Origin: Paraspadella gotoi
Taxonomy: Eukaryota > Chaetognatha
Direction of reading: 5' to 3'
Assembly (NCBI GenBank): GCA_051294375.1
Contig: CM119271.1
Span: 6,511,632-6,575,631 of the forward strand
Length of the DNA: 64,000 nucleotides
Made by a program: the position numbers and the translations under genes. Shown here in pieces: positions 48,901-59,722 of this stretch (position 1 is the first letter of the stretch; each line of letters begins with the position of its first letter). The notes under the pieces were generated by a model that saw only the letters and a list, made by a program, of their open reading frames with translations, had not been told where the DNA came from and did not search any database.

Positions 48901-49322
48901 AGTGCGTCTAACACCGATATTTAGATTAGTTTTCTAATTTAACTAAAAACCAACTGGTTATCGGCAATGTCGCCTTTCTTTGGTGTCTTTTATTTTTGGT
49001 TTTTAAAAGTTCGTTTTTATCATGTTCTCAAGAAACTCGAGAAACATCTTTAAAAATTTGGAAGAGAAAAGTCGTTTTAACAACGATTTAATAGTAATAA
49101 ATAATACACGTACAATTGCCAATAATATTTACATAATATTGGCGTGGCTAAAAATATATCAATTGGCAAAAGTTCAAAATGAATGATTCATTAGTAATTG
49201 ACTCGGATGACAAGAATGAGGTCGTGATGCAATAAACATAGGGAAAGATGAATACGTACTACGGAGATGGCTTTAAATAGTAGAGGGGAGAGTGGGGAAG
49301 ATGTGGGGAGGAGGATCAAGGG
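48901..49322. other. Spacer between RBM18 and SUGP1
   Basis: AT-rich, about 420 bp. On the minus strand TTGGTTTTTAG lies about 45 nt before the SUGP1 ATG and could be an acceptor for a 5' leader. No other feature seen. Confidence 0.5.
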
Positions 49323-50048
49323 TTACTTTCCTCTACTATAGGGTTTTTTCCGTTCGTTCTTCATAGACTGATATCGTTTAATCTCCGGATTGACTGTAAA
49401 GTCTTGCTCGGCTCGGCCCATCGAAGAAAGTTTAGCCTCTATGGCGCGGATCTGGGCCGTCTTGGCCGCCTGGGGTAGATCTTTGAGGGTCGTCCCGTCA
49501 ACCTCGGCCGCCGTCTGAGCGTCCTCTGTCGCCTGGCTTTTTTTCTTGCCCAGTTCCCTCGTCGCGCTCGCGTATTTGACGGCGATTCTTTTGCCCACCG
49601 CCCATTTTCCGTCTAACGCTTGACGCGCCCTTAGTGAAGAGCGAAGAGCAAATATTAAATAAATAAATATTAAATATTAAATATAATGATCCCACCTCTC
49701 GGCGCTTTCGGCGTTATCGTAGGATATGAAGGCGTAACCGCGGGGTTGTCCCTGCAAGGGTCCCCCCTTGTGAAAAAGAAAGTCTAGTTGAACGATCGTT
49801 CCGAATTGCTTGAAGAGTTTGAGCAAATGAAACTCGGAGATTTTGGAATCGAGATTGCCGATCCAGAGCCGCTTTCCCGCGGTCACGGACAACGAGGGCA
49901 GAGGACGAGAGGGTGCGGCGTCGGCACCCTCAGATGCCGACGGCGCCTCTTTGGAATCGTCGATAGGCAAAACGCCGGACGCCGCCGCCACATACGACTG
50001 GGCATCGGAAAATATCCCACCCTTGGCCACTTTTTCCTTATCGTCCAT
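49323..50048 (-). CDS. RBM18: RNA-binding motif protein 18
   Basis: Two exons, 50,048-49,696 and 49,629-49,323, are joined across a 66-nt intron (GTGGGA..CTAAG) and give 219 residues. After an acidic and Ser-rich N-terminus, the single RNA-recognition motif starts KRLWIGNLDSKISEFHLLKL and includes QLDFLFHKGG and GQPRGYAFISY. The second exon supplies the last strand (ALDGKWAVGKRIAVKYA). The tail AQIRAIEAKLSSM and KKPYSRGK match the conserved end of RBM18. This is a small single-RRM nuclear protein of poorly defined function. RNP2 (LWIGNL) and RNP1 (RGYAFISY) are both intact. Confidence 0.92.
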
Positions 50049-50120
50049 AGTTAAAAAAAAAGTGTTATATGCTTTCTTAATCGTTCAAGGGTGCCGGCTG
50101 GAAAATTTACAAACCATTAA
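50049..50120 (-). promoter_or_regulatory. Acceptor-like site upstream of RBM18 ATG
   Basis: On the minus strand TGTAAATTTTCCAG ends at 50,098, 49 nt before the start codon. It could accept a 5'-UTR intron or a spliced leader. Confidence 0.3.
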
Positions 50121-52050
50121 ATGTTAGTTCCTCGAAAGATGGTCGTCATAGATTAATCATGAGTACAGTGGCATTAAAAAATAAAAAGAAACGAACATAT
50201 AATGAAAGTAATTTAGGACGAAAGTTCAATGTTATCTTTAAAGTCTCTCATTTCGAATCAAAATGAGAGCGAAAAAGAAGGAATCGTAGAAATGGAATAA
50301 AATAATGTTTTTTCAAAAATCGAAAGCGGGATTTAAAATCCCTAGCAGAGGAGAGAAACTTGCTTCTCCGACTTACTTTTAATTGGCACAAAAAACAAAA
50401 CAAACCCAACTGACTTTTACATCGTTGAAGCCTCGTTCGTTCACAGCATTTATGTACTAATACTATTATATACTAATTAATATATTTAAAATTTTGAAAC
50501 TCTAGATAACGTATTCATGAACGAATAAGTCTTCACAAATTTGACAAAAGTTAGCGCTACAAACTAAACCAACGTTATCAGAACCGGCTTTTATTTTTAG
50601 GGGAGCAACGATTGTATCACGACTGTAAATCTGTTTCACAAGGCATTACATTCTTTACGGCCAAAATAACCCAACTTTTATCGAAAAGCGATTAAGAAAA
50701 AGGACGAAAAGGAAACTTTTAATATCTCAAACAGTAGCGAATAATTCGATAATGCTGCAAGATTTTTTTTTTAGTACGTGAGATAAAGTATTTTGGCAAG
50801 ACTGGAAAAGAATAGGATCTGAATTGTTTAAAAATTTGAACAATAATAAAAAGAGCGAAGAAAATTAGGTCTACGAATGAGATCATTAGTCAAGCTCAAA
50901 GTGAAACCATGCAACGCGTTGAAGCAGAGTCCTACAACAGTCCTAAACTCCTACAGTAGAACAAAAAAATGAGAACGTTTATGACTTATTACATGATGAA
51001 AATTTAGCATGAAGCTATGGTTATCGTAAATAAACATATTTAAAATTAATATTGATTTTCAAATAAAAAATAACCAATAAGCTACTTCCCAATATAGTGT
51101 ATAATATAATATATAGTGGTTAACCCCTCGAAGCAGCTTGTAAAATTGAGACACGGATTATGACTCAGAAAACCCGTCGAGCGACCAATTTCAAAAAGAA
51201 AAGCAGCTTGCACTGGTAACAAGGTCAAAACATCGAAATAAATTACTGACCTCTATTATCAACATTCCAAGCTTTTCCTCGCTCTTAATTTTCAATATAA
51301 TTATGCAGCTAGGATACAACACTTAAGCAAGCCCATTTACAGATACAAGAGATCACAAGACGAGTGACATCATTTCGGTATCCACTTTATAAATCCCACT
51401 CGTAAACAACTCGAGCAATCGAATTTAAAGCAATGCTATCAGTTCTTAGAGATCCTTCACTAGGGAAAAAAATTGTTTTTCTAATCTCAATATAAAAAAT
51501 TAATTTCGCTGATGTATTTGTTTTAATCGTTTAAAAAAGTTTTAGTTAATTAATATTGTATTGAAACAAAATGTAAGTTTATAAAAATCAATTGTGACAA
51601 AAGTCATTTCTTAAAATAAGCTTTTCTCGCCAAGGTTTTGGCGTCTGAGTGGTGTGATCCGAAATAAGCAATTCTCATCTTCTGTTTCAATCTGTAATAA
51701 CCAACTTATGAAATGGCACATAGGATTAATGGTAACCCCAAACCAACAAAGTATAACAAAAATTCAACTGATCATTAGCAACTAACTGATTGTGTAAAAA
51801 TAAGAGATGATCTTGACTATTTCGAAACGTAAGTTTCCAAAGCACCTCTTTTAGATTGACGCAAAATTATCATAAATAATGAGGTCAAAAACATATGGCC
51901 GAAGTTTATTTAATATAGGGGGAAAATTTTTTTTTTTAATTCCATACATTGTAGTTTACAATTAGATTCTCAAAAGCCAGTAAAGTAAATTTTCGCGCCA
52001 AGCTGAAAGCGGTGGCCAACGGGGCAACAGGGCCATTTTAAAATTAAAAA
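50121..52050. other. Intergenic region between EB1 and RBM18, no gene recognised
   Basis: About 1.9 kb of AT-rich sequence without reading frames of note, simple repeats or recognisable RNA genes. It should include the EB1 3' untranslated region. Confidence 0.6.
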
Positions 52051-53139
52051 TTAATATTCTTCATCAGATTCTTCCTTGGCCTCTTCCGTTCCGTCTTCCT
52101 GCTCCACCCCCTCCTCTTCCTCGCCCTCGGCAACGAAACCCTCTTCCTCGGTCGCGTAGAGGATCTCCAGCACCGCCGCCACCAAAGCCCTCGTCGGAGT
52201 GGCCGCCTCCTCCTCGCCCGCCTCTTCCTCCTCGCTCCCGCCGGCGTGACTCCGGCAAATCGTCTCTATCTCAGTCAATTTGCTCATGTAAAAATCCTTC
52301 TCCTTTTGCAACTCCTGCTTTCCGACTTGAAGCTCGGAGAGTTTGCCCTTCAACTCGGCCAATCTGACGGAGCCCTCGTCCGGAGCCGACGAGGAGGACG
52401 ACGGTCGTTTGATTAAAGGCTTTCGCTTCGAGGACTGTGCCGCAGTCGTAGAGGATGGGGCAGGATGCGCGGCGCCGTTGGCGCTCTTGGCGCCGCCGCC
52501 GCCACCGTTTTTGACACCTGTCGAAACGACGCCGGACGAGGGAGCGACGGGGGCGGCGTTGGTGTGAGATTTGTTGTAAGAAACGACTTTGCCCGTATGG
52601 TGATACTGGCGAGTGATAGGTGATATCAGAGTCGTTCGCTTAGGCGTGGCCGGACTTTCGGAGGAAGAGCCCTTTGAGCCAGACCGACTCGTCGAGGTGG
52701 GGAGCTTATCGGGGACTTGGACACCCCCTCGAGCCGCCAGCGCGTCGTAAGGTTCGCCGTCGTAATTGGCGTCGACGAACTTACGGAACCACTGGAGGAA
52801 GTCGAAGTTGTCCATGTATTTTCCCTTAATGAGCTTCTCGATCGGAACAATCTTGTCCACTTTGGCGAATCGAAAGGCGTTTTGCAAGTAGCGAAAGTTT
52901 TGCGTGGATTCCACCTCCATGGAGGCGTTGAAGATGATCTTGGAGCAGGGACAGGAGCCGGGGAAGAGCATGTCCATGAATTGACAGTATACCTCGCCCG
53001 TGGAGAGTTGCTCGATCTTGGCGAGTCGCATTTGCAACATGTCGTTAATCCACCTGAGGTAATCGTTGCGACTGTAATTGTCGATTGTCACCGGAGTGAT
53101 ATAGACGTTGACGGCTTGCTTGCGTTCCGCCGTCGTCAT
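52051..53139 (-). CDS. MAPRE1: EB1/MAPRE-family microtubule plus-end-binding protein
   Basis: The frame is 362 residues in one exon from the ATG at 53,139 ([13 protein letters not shown]). The open frame extends further 5' but without an in-frame ATG. A calponin-homology domain covers about residues 12-130 with [32 protein letters not shown] and [20 protein letters not shown], the surface that binds the microtubule lattice. A Ser/Pro/Ala-rich linker follows, then a coiled-coil EB-homology domain ([28 protein letters not shown]) for dimerisation and SxIP partners. An acidic tail ends ESDEEY, keeping the C-terminal EEY/F signal read by CAP-Gly proteins. The linker and acidic tail are longer than in human EB1 (268 residues). 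Orthology among EB1, EB2 and EB3 cannot be decided here. Confidence 0.95.
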   Translation of the reverse strand: MTTAERKQAVNVYITPVTIDNYSRNDYLRWINDMLQMRLAKIEQLSTGEVYCQFMDMLFPGSCPCSKIIFNASMEVESTQNFRYLQNAFRFAKVDKIVPIEKLIKGKYMDNFDFLQWFRKFVDANYDGEPYDALAARGGVQVPDKLPTSTSRSGSKGSSSESPATPKRTTLISPITRQYHHTGKVVSYNKSHTNAAPVAPSSGVVSTGVKNGGGGGAKSANGAAHPAPSSTTAAQSSKRKPLIKRPSSSSSAPDEGSVRLAELKGKLSELQVGKQELQKEKDFYMSKLTEIETICRSHAGGSEEEEAGEEEAATPTRALVAAVLEILYATEEEGFVAEGEEEEGVEQEDGTEEAKEESDEEY

Positions 53140-53400
53140 CCTCACGTGCGGGTGGGCGGTGGAGGAGTTTAATGTCGACGAAAGAAGATCATTTGGGTAA
53201 GTCAAAGAGATTAAATTTCACGAAACTCATTCTATCAAATCTGAAATTTAAAACGGTACATACTGGAAAAAAAAGGATTTCTGAACATCTTTCCCCATCT
53301 CTCTCTCTCTCTCTCACCCTGGGGTAAGTGGAACAATTTAAACTCGCAAAGTCGATCCAACTGCAAAAATTCAAAAACGTTTAAGAAATAGCATTTAAAC
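53140..53400 (-). promoter_or_regulatory. Probable spliced 5' leader of EB1
   Basis: Minus-strand acceptor-like TTTTTTTTCCAG (about 53,264) and a donor-like CAGG followed by GTGAGAGAG (about 53,320) suggest a 5'-UTR intron. A further acceptor-like TTTTTGCAG lies near 53,361. Short upstream ATGs occur in the leader. Confidence 0.35.
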
Positions 53401-54023
53401 GTGTTTACATCTGTTTTTGCTGTTCAATAATTATTTTTGGGCGGTTTTTTCTTTTTTTTTAATTTTTTTCTTTTTTTTTTTAAATTTTTTGGTATTATTA
53501 CAATTACACTTAACGCGTATAGTTTACTACATTTTTTCACAGAATATACAAAAAATATAAAATAAGCAAAAAGTGTATAAATTCCTTTAACCAGGATTGA
53601 ATGTTATAGTGCATAACTAGAAAATTAGGAAGTGGTACATAAGGGAATGGCGATTACATTGGGGATATGAAGGAAAAACGGCGACGCCAGGGGAGAAAGA
53701 GAATGGGACAATTGGGAAAGGGGATGAGTAACAGCAAATTCAGATGTAATTATATTCTTCTACTGATTAATGTTTAAAAGGTAATAATATAAGAAACTTC
53801 ACAAAATCTCTAATATGTATATATGTTGTAACAGTTATACAGAACGACATGAAACATCAAACCCTAAGATAATTGAAATATTTTAAACCCAAAGATACTT
53901 TACACATTTTGACGTTTACCTTCCCTATATCTTCAAACAAAATACTGGTTGTACGGTGCTTTTAAAAACCTCTGGAACTAATTTATTATATAATTAAAAT
54001 CCTACAATTCTGAAAGAAAACAG
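53401..54023. other. Spacer between HELZ and EB1
   Basis: AT-rich, with a poly-T/TTTTC block at 53,445-53,490. No gene seen. Confidence 0.6.
53982..53987 (-). terminator. Candidate HELZ polyadenylation signal
   Basis: AATAAA on the minus strand, 37 nt after the HELZ stop codon. Confidence 0.5.
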
Positions 54024-57000
54024 TCATCGGTCGCACCATTTTTGACCATACGATTCCGTGTATTTAGTGCTACCTATTTGTAAACTTTGAAGTAAAGCGA
54101 TTGCGTCAGGAGAAGCGGAATTGTTGCTCTCCACGTAACCAGAATCGTGGCTTTGCAGAGATGCTGATCCCAAATATGGAGAAGTCACGAGTGATCGAGA
54201 ATTCTCGAAAGGAAACATTTTTTTCGACGTATTTTCCGAATAATCGGACAGGGACCGATTTTGAAGATAATCTTCGCCACCGTTTTGAGGATAAGATTTC
54301 AACGGAAAATCATTAGAAACTCGATTCATGGATTCATGATTAAAATTGATAGATTCATGGTTAAACGGTATATCAGTTTGCTTCGGCTTGGCTCCATCAA
54401 AATGATTCCTGTCATGATTTTGTGGCCGTTGTATCTGGCATTCGCGAATTTTGTCTACCAGCTGATTAATGGAAGAATCGCGAGTAGCATTGTTTTGACT
54501 GGGAGCGCATTCTCTCTCTTGTTCGTTGTACTGTAACTGAAGTAATTGGGTTAGCAAACTCACGGCGCTGACATTCGCGTGAACTTGAGACATAATGAAC
54601 CGATGAAGATCCTCAATAGGCATGGAAGGAAACAAACGCATTAAAAGTTTGCTAGCTTCCATAAGTAAGTCTTCCTCAGAAGCCGGAACTGTTTGAACCT
54701 TTTGTTGTTGAACACGATGATTAGGATTAGGCGCGGGAGGTGGAGGTTGAGCCATAAACCTTTGGTTCTCACCTTCTTTCACGTTCATTACAAAGGAGGA
54801 ATTGTTTTCATGAAGCGTCATGTTGCTAAGCGTATGGTTAAACAAATTCATATCCATTGATTTCCCAGAAATTTCTTCAACATTTCCAGAATCATTTGAG
54901 CTTTCTGAATTGCAATAGTTTGAAATACTCCGAGAGTTAGCAACGAAGGAATGATTAGGGTAACGACTTTTATCGCCTACAGGAATTACATTGTTTGTTT
55001 CGGTGGTATTTGTGATATTTAACGCGGGAATTCTATGAGAGACAGAAGGAACAACTTTTTGTAAAACATGTGGTTCATTACCTAAATTTTGCTGATTTAC
55101 AAATGGTTTAGGATGTAGCTCCATTAACGAAGGAATGTTCTTTTGCTTCGACACTCTCTCGTTTTCCAGAATAGCTTGCAACTCATTAACCTTTGGAGTA
55201 TCACTGCATATTGCCAATTCTTTTTGGGTGTCGTCTATTTGGACTCGTTGCTCTACTGGAATTCCAGTTTCTTTTTGGCCCTGGTAATTTGATGAATGAC
55301 ACAACCAATTTGGGTAAGACAATGAATTCACTAAAGTATTAGCAGGAAAAACTGTTGGAAAAACTGAAGGATATCTTCCTGGTGGAGTAGCCCACAAGGG
55401 TCCCATAGAATTAGGCAGATATGGACTAAATGCATTTGGGAGAAAAGGGAGATTTGAGGTCCGTGGCTGATACATTACAGATGCTCCTAAGTTCGGATAC
55501 AGTGGTGCCATACAAGGTGGCTGCGGTACAAGTTGTTGAGGATAAAAAGGTGGAACTGACGGAATCTCATTTTGTATTGGCCAAAAATTTGGAACATACA
55601 TTGGATACCGTAAATATGGATTATAAGAATTGCAAACAAATGGATAAACAGGGGGTGGGTTCCTGAATCTAGCCGGGACGAATTCAGGCGCCAGAGGATT
55701 TAGCTTAAACTTCTTCATTTCTAAAGCATCCAAATGCTCCTTCAAATTTTCAAAAGACATTCCTATCAGAGACCCCGCATCCCGACAAGTTTCAATAAAT
55801 TTCTCCCATATTTTTCGGCATTGCCCGACGGAGCAAAGTGCAACGGGATCTCCAACAACGGCCACTAACGACTGGGCTCGAGTTATGGCAGTGGTCAGGA
55901 GTTTGGGGTTTGACAGAAAGCCATAGTCGGACTCCTCTGATTCTAAATCATCTATCTGAAACTCGATCGTGACACTTTTCTCCTTATCGACAACGTTTTT
56001 GACTGTATGTCGGGTTCTAACAGTAGACAAAAATATAACTCTAAACTGCTTTCCTTGAACGTTTAACACCCTTTCAACCGAAACATCAAACATTCTCCTT
56101 TTTCGTAATTCAGATCGTATTCTCCAAACTTGATCAGCATAAGGCGTAACAACCCCAATGGATTCTGACGCGAAGGGGCCCCAAACATCAACTGGCCAAC
56201 ATTCCTGTATTTGAGCAATTCTGTCGACGACTTCGTACACCTCCGCGATATTGTAAAATCCAAGACTATTTTCGTGATGAACATCTTCGCCTCTGGCTGT
56301 ATAAAAAGTCAGCGGAAATATCAAAGGATGGGCTTTTTGTTGTTTACCAATGGCAGGAATAAGTTCCCCCTGGTAAAAGAGTTTTGAAGTAAAAGAAACA
56401 ATTTCTTGATTGGATCTATAATTTTCACACAATAAGATCTTGGCGGGGCACTTTTGAGGATACAGTCGAAATAATTGTTCTAACAGCGACATTCCCAGTC
56501 CTTGTTCTAATGCAAATTTGGAATGTAATTCAGGTGACAGCTGCATATGATCTCCAGCCAAAACTATTCTTGTGTTTGGGCCCGCGAAAGTCAAAGCTTG
56601 TAAAGCTTCCGGTGCTAAGGCTTGTGCAGCTTCATCCAAAAAAATATGGGTGAAAAAACCATTGGGAATTCCTTGATAGGGTTGATTAGGATCCTCAAAT
56701 CGAGATTGGGACAAATATTTAGCTGTTCCTAAAGTGGCTACGATCACTCGGTGCATCATTATTTGTTCTAAACTCGGAATAGCAAAAGTTCTTCTCAACT
56801 CATCGTTCCTTTTAGAAATAGAACAATATTTAAGAACATAAGGATGAACAGTTTCAACCCATCTATTTTCGTAGTAAAGACGAAGAGGAGTTGCTTCTAC
56901 ATGGCCCTCCTCCACGTAAGGATGAAAATATTCTCGAATATAGAGATCAGCGGCACTGTTAGAATGCGTACATATTAATATGCGATTATTTGGATCTTGT

Positions 57001-58943
57001 TCTAGAACCTTTTTAGCAGCTTGGGCCAACGTAAATGTTTTACCAGTTCCAAAAGGTCCTATAACCAGAATAGGAGGCAACGGATGCTTTAGATTAGTGG
57101 TAATAGCAACAATTGCTTCTCGTTGCTTCGCATTCAATCTACTGTCTGCAAAATTGTTCCACTGCCTAGAAGGAGTCCACGGAACAAAACATTCATTAAT
57201 ATTCTTAGAAAAAATGAGATTAATTGAACTCCCCACTGAATTATTGGAGTCAAGAACTTGAGTTAAAGAAGCTATTTTATCTAGGGCGTGGTGCATTTCG
57301 CACAATGGAAGCCTATTTAGTTGAAACTGAATCAAAGCATCGAATTGAGTGTCTGGTGCCAAATTCAACTCGGTCACACATTGACTTGATAATGTTAAAT
57401 AAACAAAATTCTTCCCTTTCTCTTCTACTAGCACTTCGTAAACTTTCGTTCTTGCCTCATTAGATTCTTGGGTTAAGTCGAAGGGCTGGAGCAAAGCAGT
57501 GTTGACGTTGGTTAAAATCAGCCGACCAGCGGCAGTATCTTCGCTCAGATCCAGACAAGAATCTTGCAAGTTCATCTTGGCGAACAGCATCCCTTGTGGT
57601 GCGTGCTTGGCCGACGAAAATCCACCCGGGAGCAGCAAAAACTTCTCGGCCAATTCCAAAGTCACTCTCACATTGTACCTAGAAATGACGGAAAATTGCG
57701 CCATTTCTTCAATCGCCAAAAGTTCGTGCATGCGTGGGACGTATACTTCGCGCCTAAACAGATACTCGGGATTGAACCCAGGACGCAGGCGTTTGCAAAA
57801 GGACCCATTCTCATTGTTCTCCATCGTCGAGCGTTCATCGTATGAAGCAGCGCAGTTGCTTACGTTGACCTTCAAGGGATTCGGCGCAGGATAATGCTGC
57901 AGCAACCCTTTGTCATCGACGTTGACCGGAATCGGCCTCGGATGGTACTCCACAATGTCGTGAGTCTCTACCGTCCACCGCGCCTGCTTCTTGCCCAGAC
58001 CAAGGACGTCCTCTCGCAACTGCATCAGTTTATCCAGGTCGGTCATGGAGAGAGAATCCACGCATAACCTTCTCACCAAAATGGGAAACTCGCCAAAGTC
58101 AAAACACACAGTCTGTCGAAAAGTTCCGTAGATTTCCGTTCGAAACTTGACGGTCACCAAATAACGGTTGCAGGGAGAAGCGCAGGCGCGCTCTTCTCCT
58201 CCCGGATCAAAACCGACTTGAGGGTCGACCCCGAGCCTGGGGTCGTTGTCCGTCTCGGCCTCCTCGACGAGCCGATCCGTCCATTCCTGACACTCGTCGT
58301 CGAGATGGTCACGCGATCGAACGGTCACTGGGGGATCGATGACGACGACAGAGGATATGTTGAAGTGATCCCGGTGCCAGTCCTGCACGAGACAGACGCG
58401 ACGAAGGCGTCTCCCTCTTTCCGTGGTCACGCTAAAAGTCCATTCGTTGCTGCCGACTTTGGAAGACATGGTCACGTTAACGTCGCCATCGACGACGCAC
58501 TCGACGCCGGCTGCGCTCTCGCTCATCACCGATTCGGGATTTCGACTCTCCATCCATTTTCGAAACAGTTTCTCGCCAAAGGAGAAGCTCGGAGCGGGTG
58601 GTTGTTGTTCGTCGAGACCTCCGCCATCCGGTTGGACACGAGAATGATTGATGCGAAGATCTCCAGTCGGTGGGAGTGTCGCAACTCCCACAGGCCCCGC
58701 CGTCGCCAACATGCGACAGGAAGCTTTCTCGGAGAAGCGAAGCCTCCACTCTTCCAGCTCCTCCGCCGAATGAGCCAGGGAGCATTGATCGCCGAGAAGA
58801 CAGAGACCCGAAGAGACGATCATGTCCGGACACAGTTGATACTCTTCGCCGATGAGGCCGCGCGGGGGAGGGCGGAAGCGCCATCGAGCGTCCTCGCTGA
58901 TCGCCTGAGAGATTTCCTCCAATTTCATAGCAGATTCCATCAT
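54024..58943 (-). CDS. HELZ: HELZ-like CCCH zinc-finger superfamily 1 RNA helicase
   Basis: A single uninterrupted frame of 1,639 residues. Residues 38-58 form a CCCH finger (C38, C48, C54, H58). The UPF1-like SF1 helicase core spans about residues 600-1,040 with motif I GPFGTGKT (about 630), motif II DEAAQ (about 770), motif III GDHMQLSPEL, motif V NVQGKQFRVIFLSTVRT and motif VI TAITRAQSLVAVVGD. A PAM2-type peptide, LNPLAPEFVPARF (about 1,080), follows and should bind the MLLE domain of cytoplasmic poly(A)-binding protein. The Pro/Asn/Ser-rich C-terminal half is low in predicted structure except a Leu-rich helix block at about 1,440-1,490. Human HELZ (1,942 residues) acts in mRNA decay and translation with PABP and CCR4-NOT. 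No intron is visible, unlike the many-exon vertebrate gene. The start is the first of two adjacent ATGs. Confidence 0.95.
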   Translation of the reverse strand: MMESAMKLEEISQAISEDARWRFRPPPRGLIGEEYQLCPDMIVSSGLCLLGDQCSLAHSAEELEEWRLRFSEKASCRMLATAGPVGVATLPPTGDLRINHSRVQPDGGGLDEQQPPAPSFSFGEKLFRKWMESRNPESVMSESAAGVECVVDGDVNVTMSSKVGSNEWTFSVTTERGRRLRRVCLVQDWHRDHFNISSVVVIDPPVTVRSRDHLDDECQEWTDRLVEEAETDNDPRLGVDPQVGFDPGGEERACASPCNRYLVTVKFRTEIYGTFRQTVCFDFGEFPILVRRLCVDSLSMTDLDKLMQLREDVLGLGKKQARWTVETHDIVEYHPRPIPVNVDDKGLLQHYPAPNPLKVNVSNCAASYDERSTMENNENGSFCKRLRPGFNPEYLFRREVYVPRMHELLAIEEMAQFSVISRYNVRVTLELAEKFLLLPGGFSSAKHAPQGMLFAKMNLQDSCLDLSEDTAAGRLILTNVNTALLQPFDLTQESNEARTKVYEVLVEEKGKNFVYLTLSSQCVTELNLAPDTQFDALIQFQLNRLPLCEMHHALDKIASLTQVLDSNNSVGSSINLIFSKNINECFVPWTPSRQWNNFADSRLNAKQREAIVAITTNLKHPLPPILVIGPFGTGKTFTLAQAAKKVLEQDPNNRILICTHSNSAADLYIREYFHPYVEEGHVEATPLRLYYENRWVETVHPYVLKYCSISKRNDELRRTFAIPSLEQIMMHRVIVATLGTAKYLSQSRFEDPNQPYQGIPNGFFTHIFLDEAAQALAPEALQALTFAGPNTRIVLAGDHMQLSPELHSKFALEQGLGMSLLEQLFRLYPQKCPAKILLCENYRSNQEIVSFTSKLFYQGELIPAIGKQQKAHPLIFPLTFYTARGEDVHHENSLGFYNIAEVYEVVDRIAQIQECWPVDVWGPFASESIGVVTPYADQVWRIRSELRKRRMFDVSVERVLNVQGKQFRVIFLSTVRTRHTVKNVVDKEKSVTIEFQIDDLESEESDYGFLSNPKLLTTAITRAQSLVAVVGDPVALCSVGQCRKIWEKFIETCRDAGSLIGMSFENLKEHLDALEMKKFKLNPLAPEFVPARFRNPPPVYPFVCNSYNPYLRYPMYVPNFWPIQNEIPSVPPFYPQQLVPQPPCMAPLYPNLGASVMYQPRTSNLPFLPNAFSPYLPNSMGPLWATPPGRYPSVFPTVFPANTLVNSLSYPNWLCHSSNYQGQKETGIPVEQRVQIDDTQKELAICSDTPKVNELQAILENERVSKQKNIPSLMELHPKPFVNQQNLGNEPHVLQKVVPSVSHRIPALNITNTTETNNVIPVGDKSRYPNHSFVANSRSISNYCNSESSNDSGNVEEISGKSMDMNLFNHTLSNMTLHENNSSFVMNVKEGENQRFMAQPPPPAPNPNHRVQQQKVQTVPASEEDLLMEASKLLMRLFPSMPIEDLHRFIMSQVHANVSAVSLLTQLLQLQYNEQERECAPSQNNATRDSSINQLVDKIRECQIQRPQNHDRNHFDGAKPKQTDIPFNHESINFNHESMNRVSNDFPLKSYPQNGGEDYLQNRSLSDYSENTSKKMFPFENSRSLVTSPYLGSASLQSHDSGYVESNNSASPDAIALLQSLQIGSTKYTESYGQKWCDR

Positions 58944-59722
58944 TGTTATAAGAACATTTTTTGTGTCTCAACGTTTAACACTCATTGTTAGTCATTGTTC
59001 TCGAAGTCACAGGGACTTGAAACGTTTCTCGTTCACACCATTTCATTGTTTTAGGTGAATAAAAAAACCTTAAATAGGGAATGTCACAGAACAAGGGAAT
59101 AAATTCGCCGGTTTTGAGAAAAAAGGAAAACATACCATGAATAATAAATACAGGTGGAACAAATTTATAACGGTAACTCATAATCGCTTAAAAAATACTA
59201 ATAAATCAAGCAAACACGTTTCGGATTTGAATTACGCTACACTTACAACTATCAACATTATTTTCACTCAAAAGAAAAGAGCAAACAGACAGAAATTGAA
59301 AAACTATCAACTATTATAAAAGAGATATTGCACGGATAACCCTGTACGATCAATAAAACCGTGGATAAAAATTAAAAAATAATTTTCTTGGTCAAACACA
59401 TTCATAAAATTAAACCTCTCCATAACCAGCTTCGCGTAAAAAAGACTTCTGGCCTGATCTCTTCCAAAATTGTTTTCATTAACAATAATAAACGTAAAAA
59501 ACTTTAAAAAATAAACTGAAGAGTGAAAAGGACTCCTGGTCCAGACTTCACTCAATAAAAAGGCGTTTATTCGCGATTTTGGGAAAATGAAATGTTCCAG
59601 TATCGTTTAACTCGCTTCAACTAAACGAAATACAAAATGTTTACTGAATAAAAAAAAGAAGACCACGAAATATTGATGGAATAAATCGTTTCAATCAAAA
59701 TTTGTTGAACGCACCATAATAA
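58944..59722. other. Spacer between the unknown gene and HELZ
   Basis: AT-rich, about 780 bp. A minus-strand AATAAA lies at 59,566-59,571, about 150 nt after the upstream gene's stop. Nothing else recognised. Confidence 0.6.

Noticed and set aside
53140-53205. EB1 start 22 codons upstream at 53,205
   Set aside because: The codon there is TTG, not ATG. The in-frame ATG at 53,139 is just before the conserved calponin-homology domain.
58218-58991. 257-codon plus-strand frame
   Set aside because: It is the antisense shadow of the HELZ N-terminal coding region.
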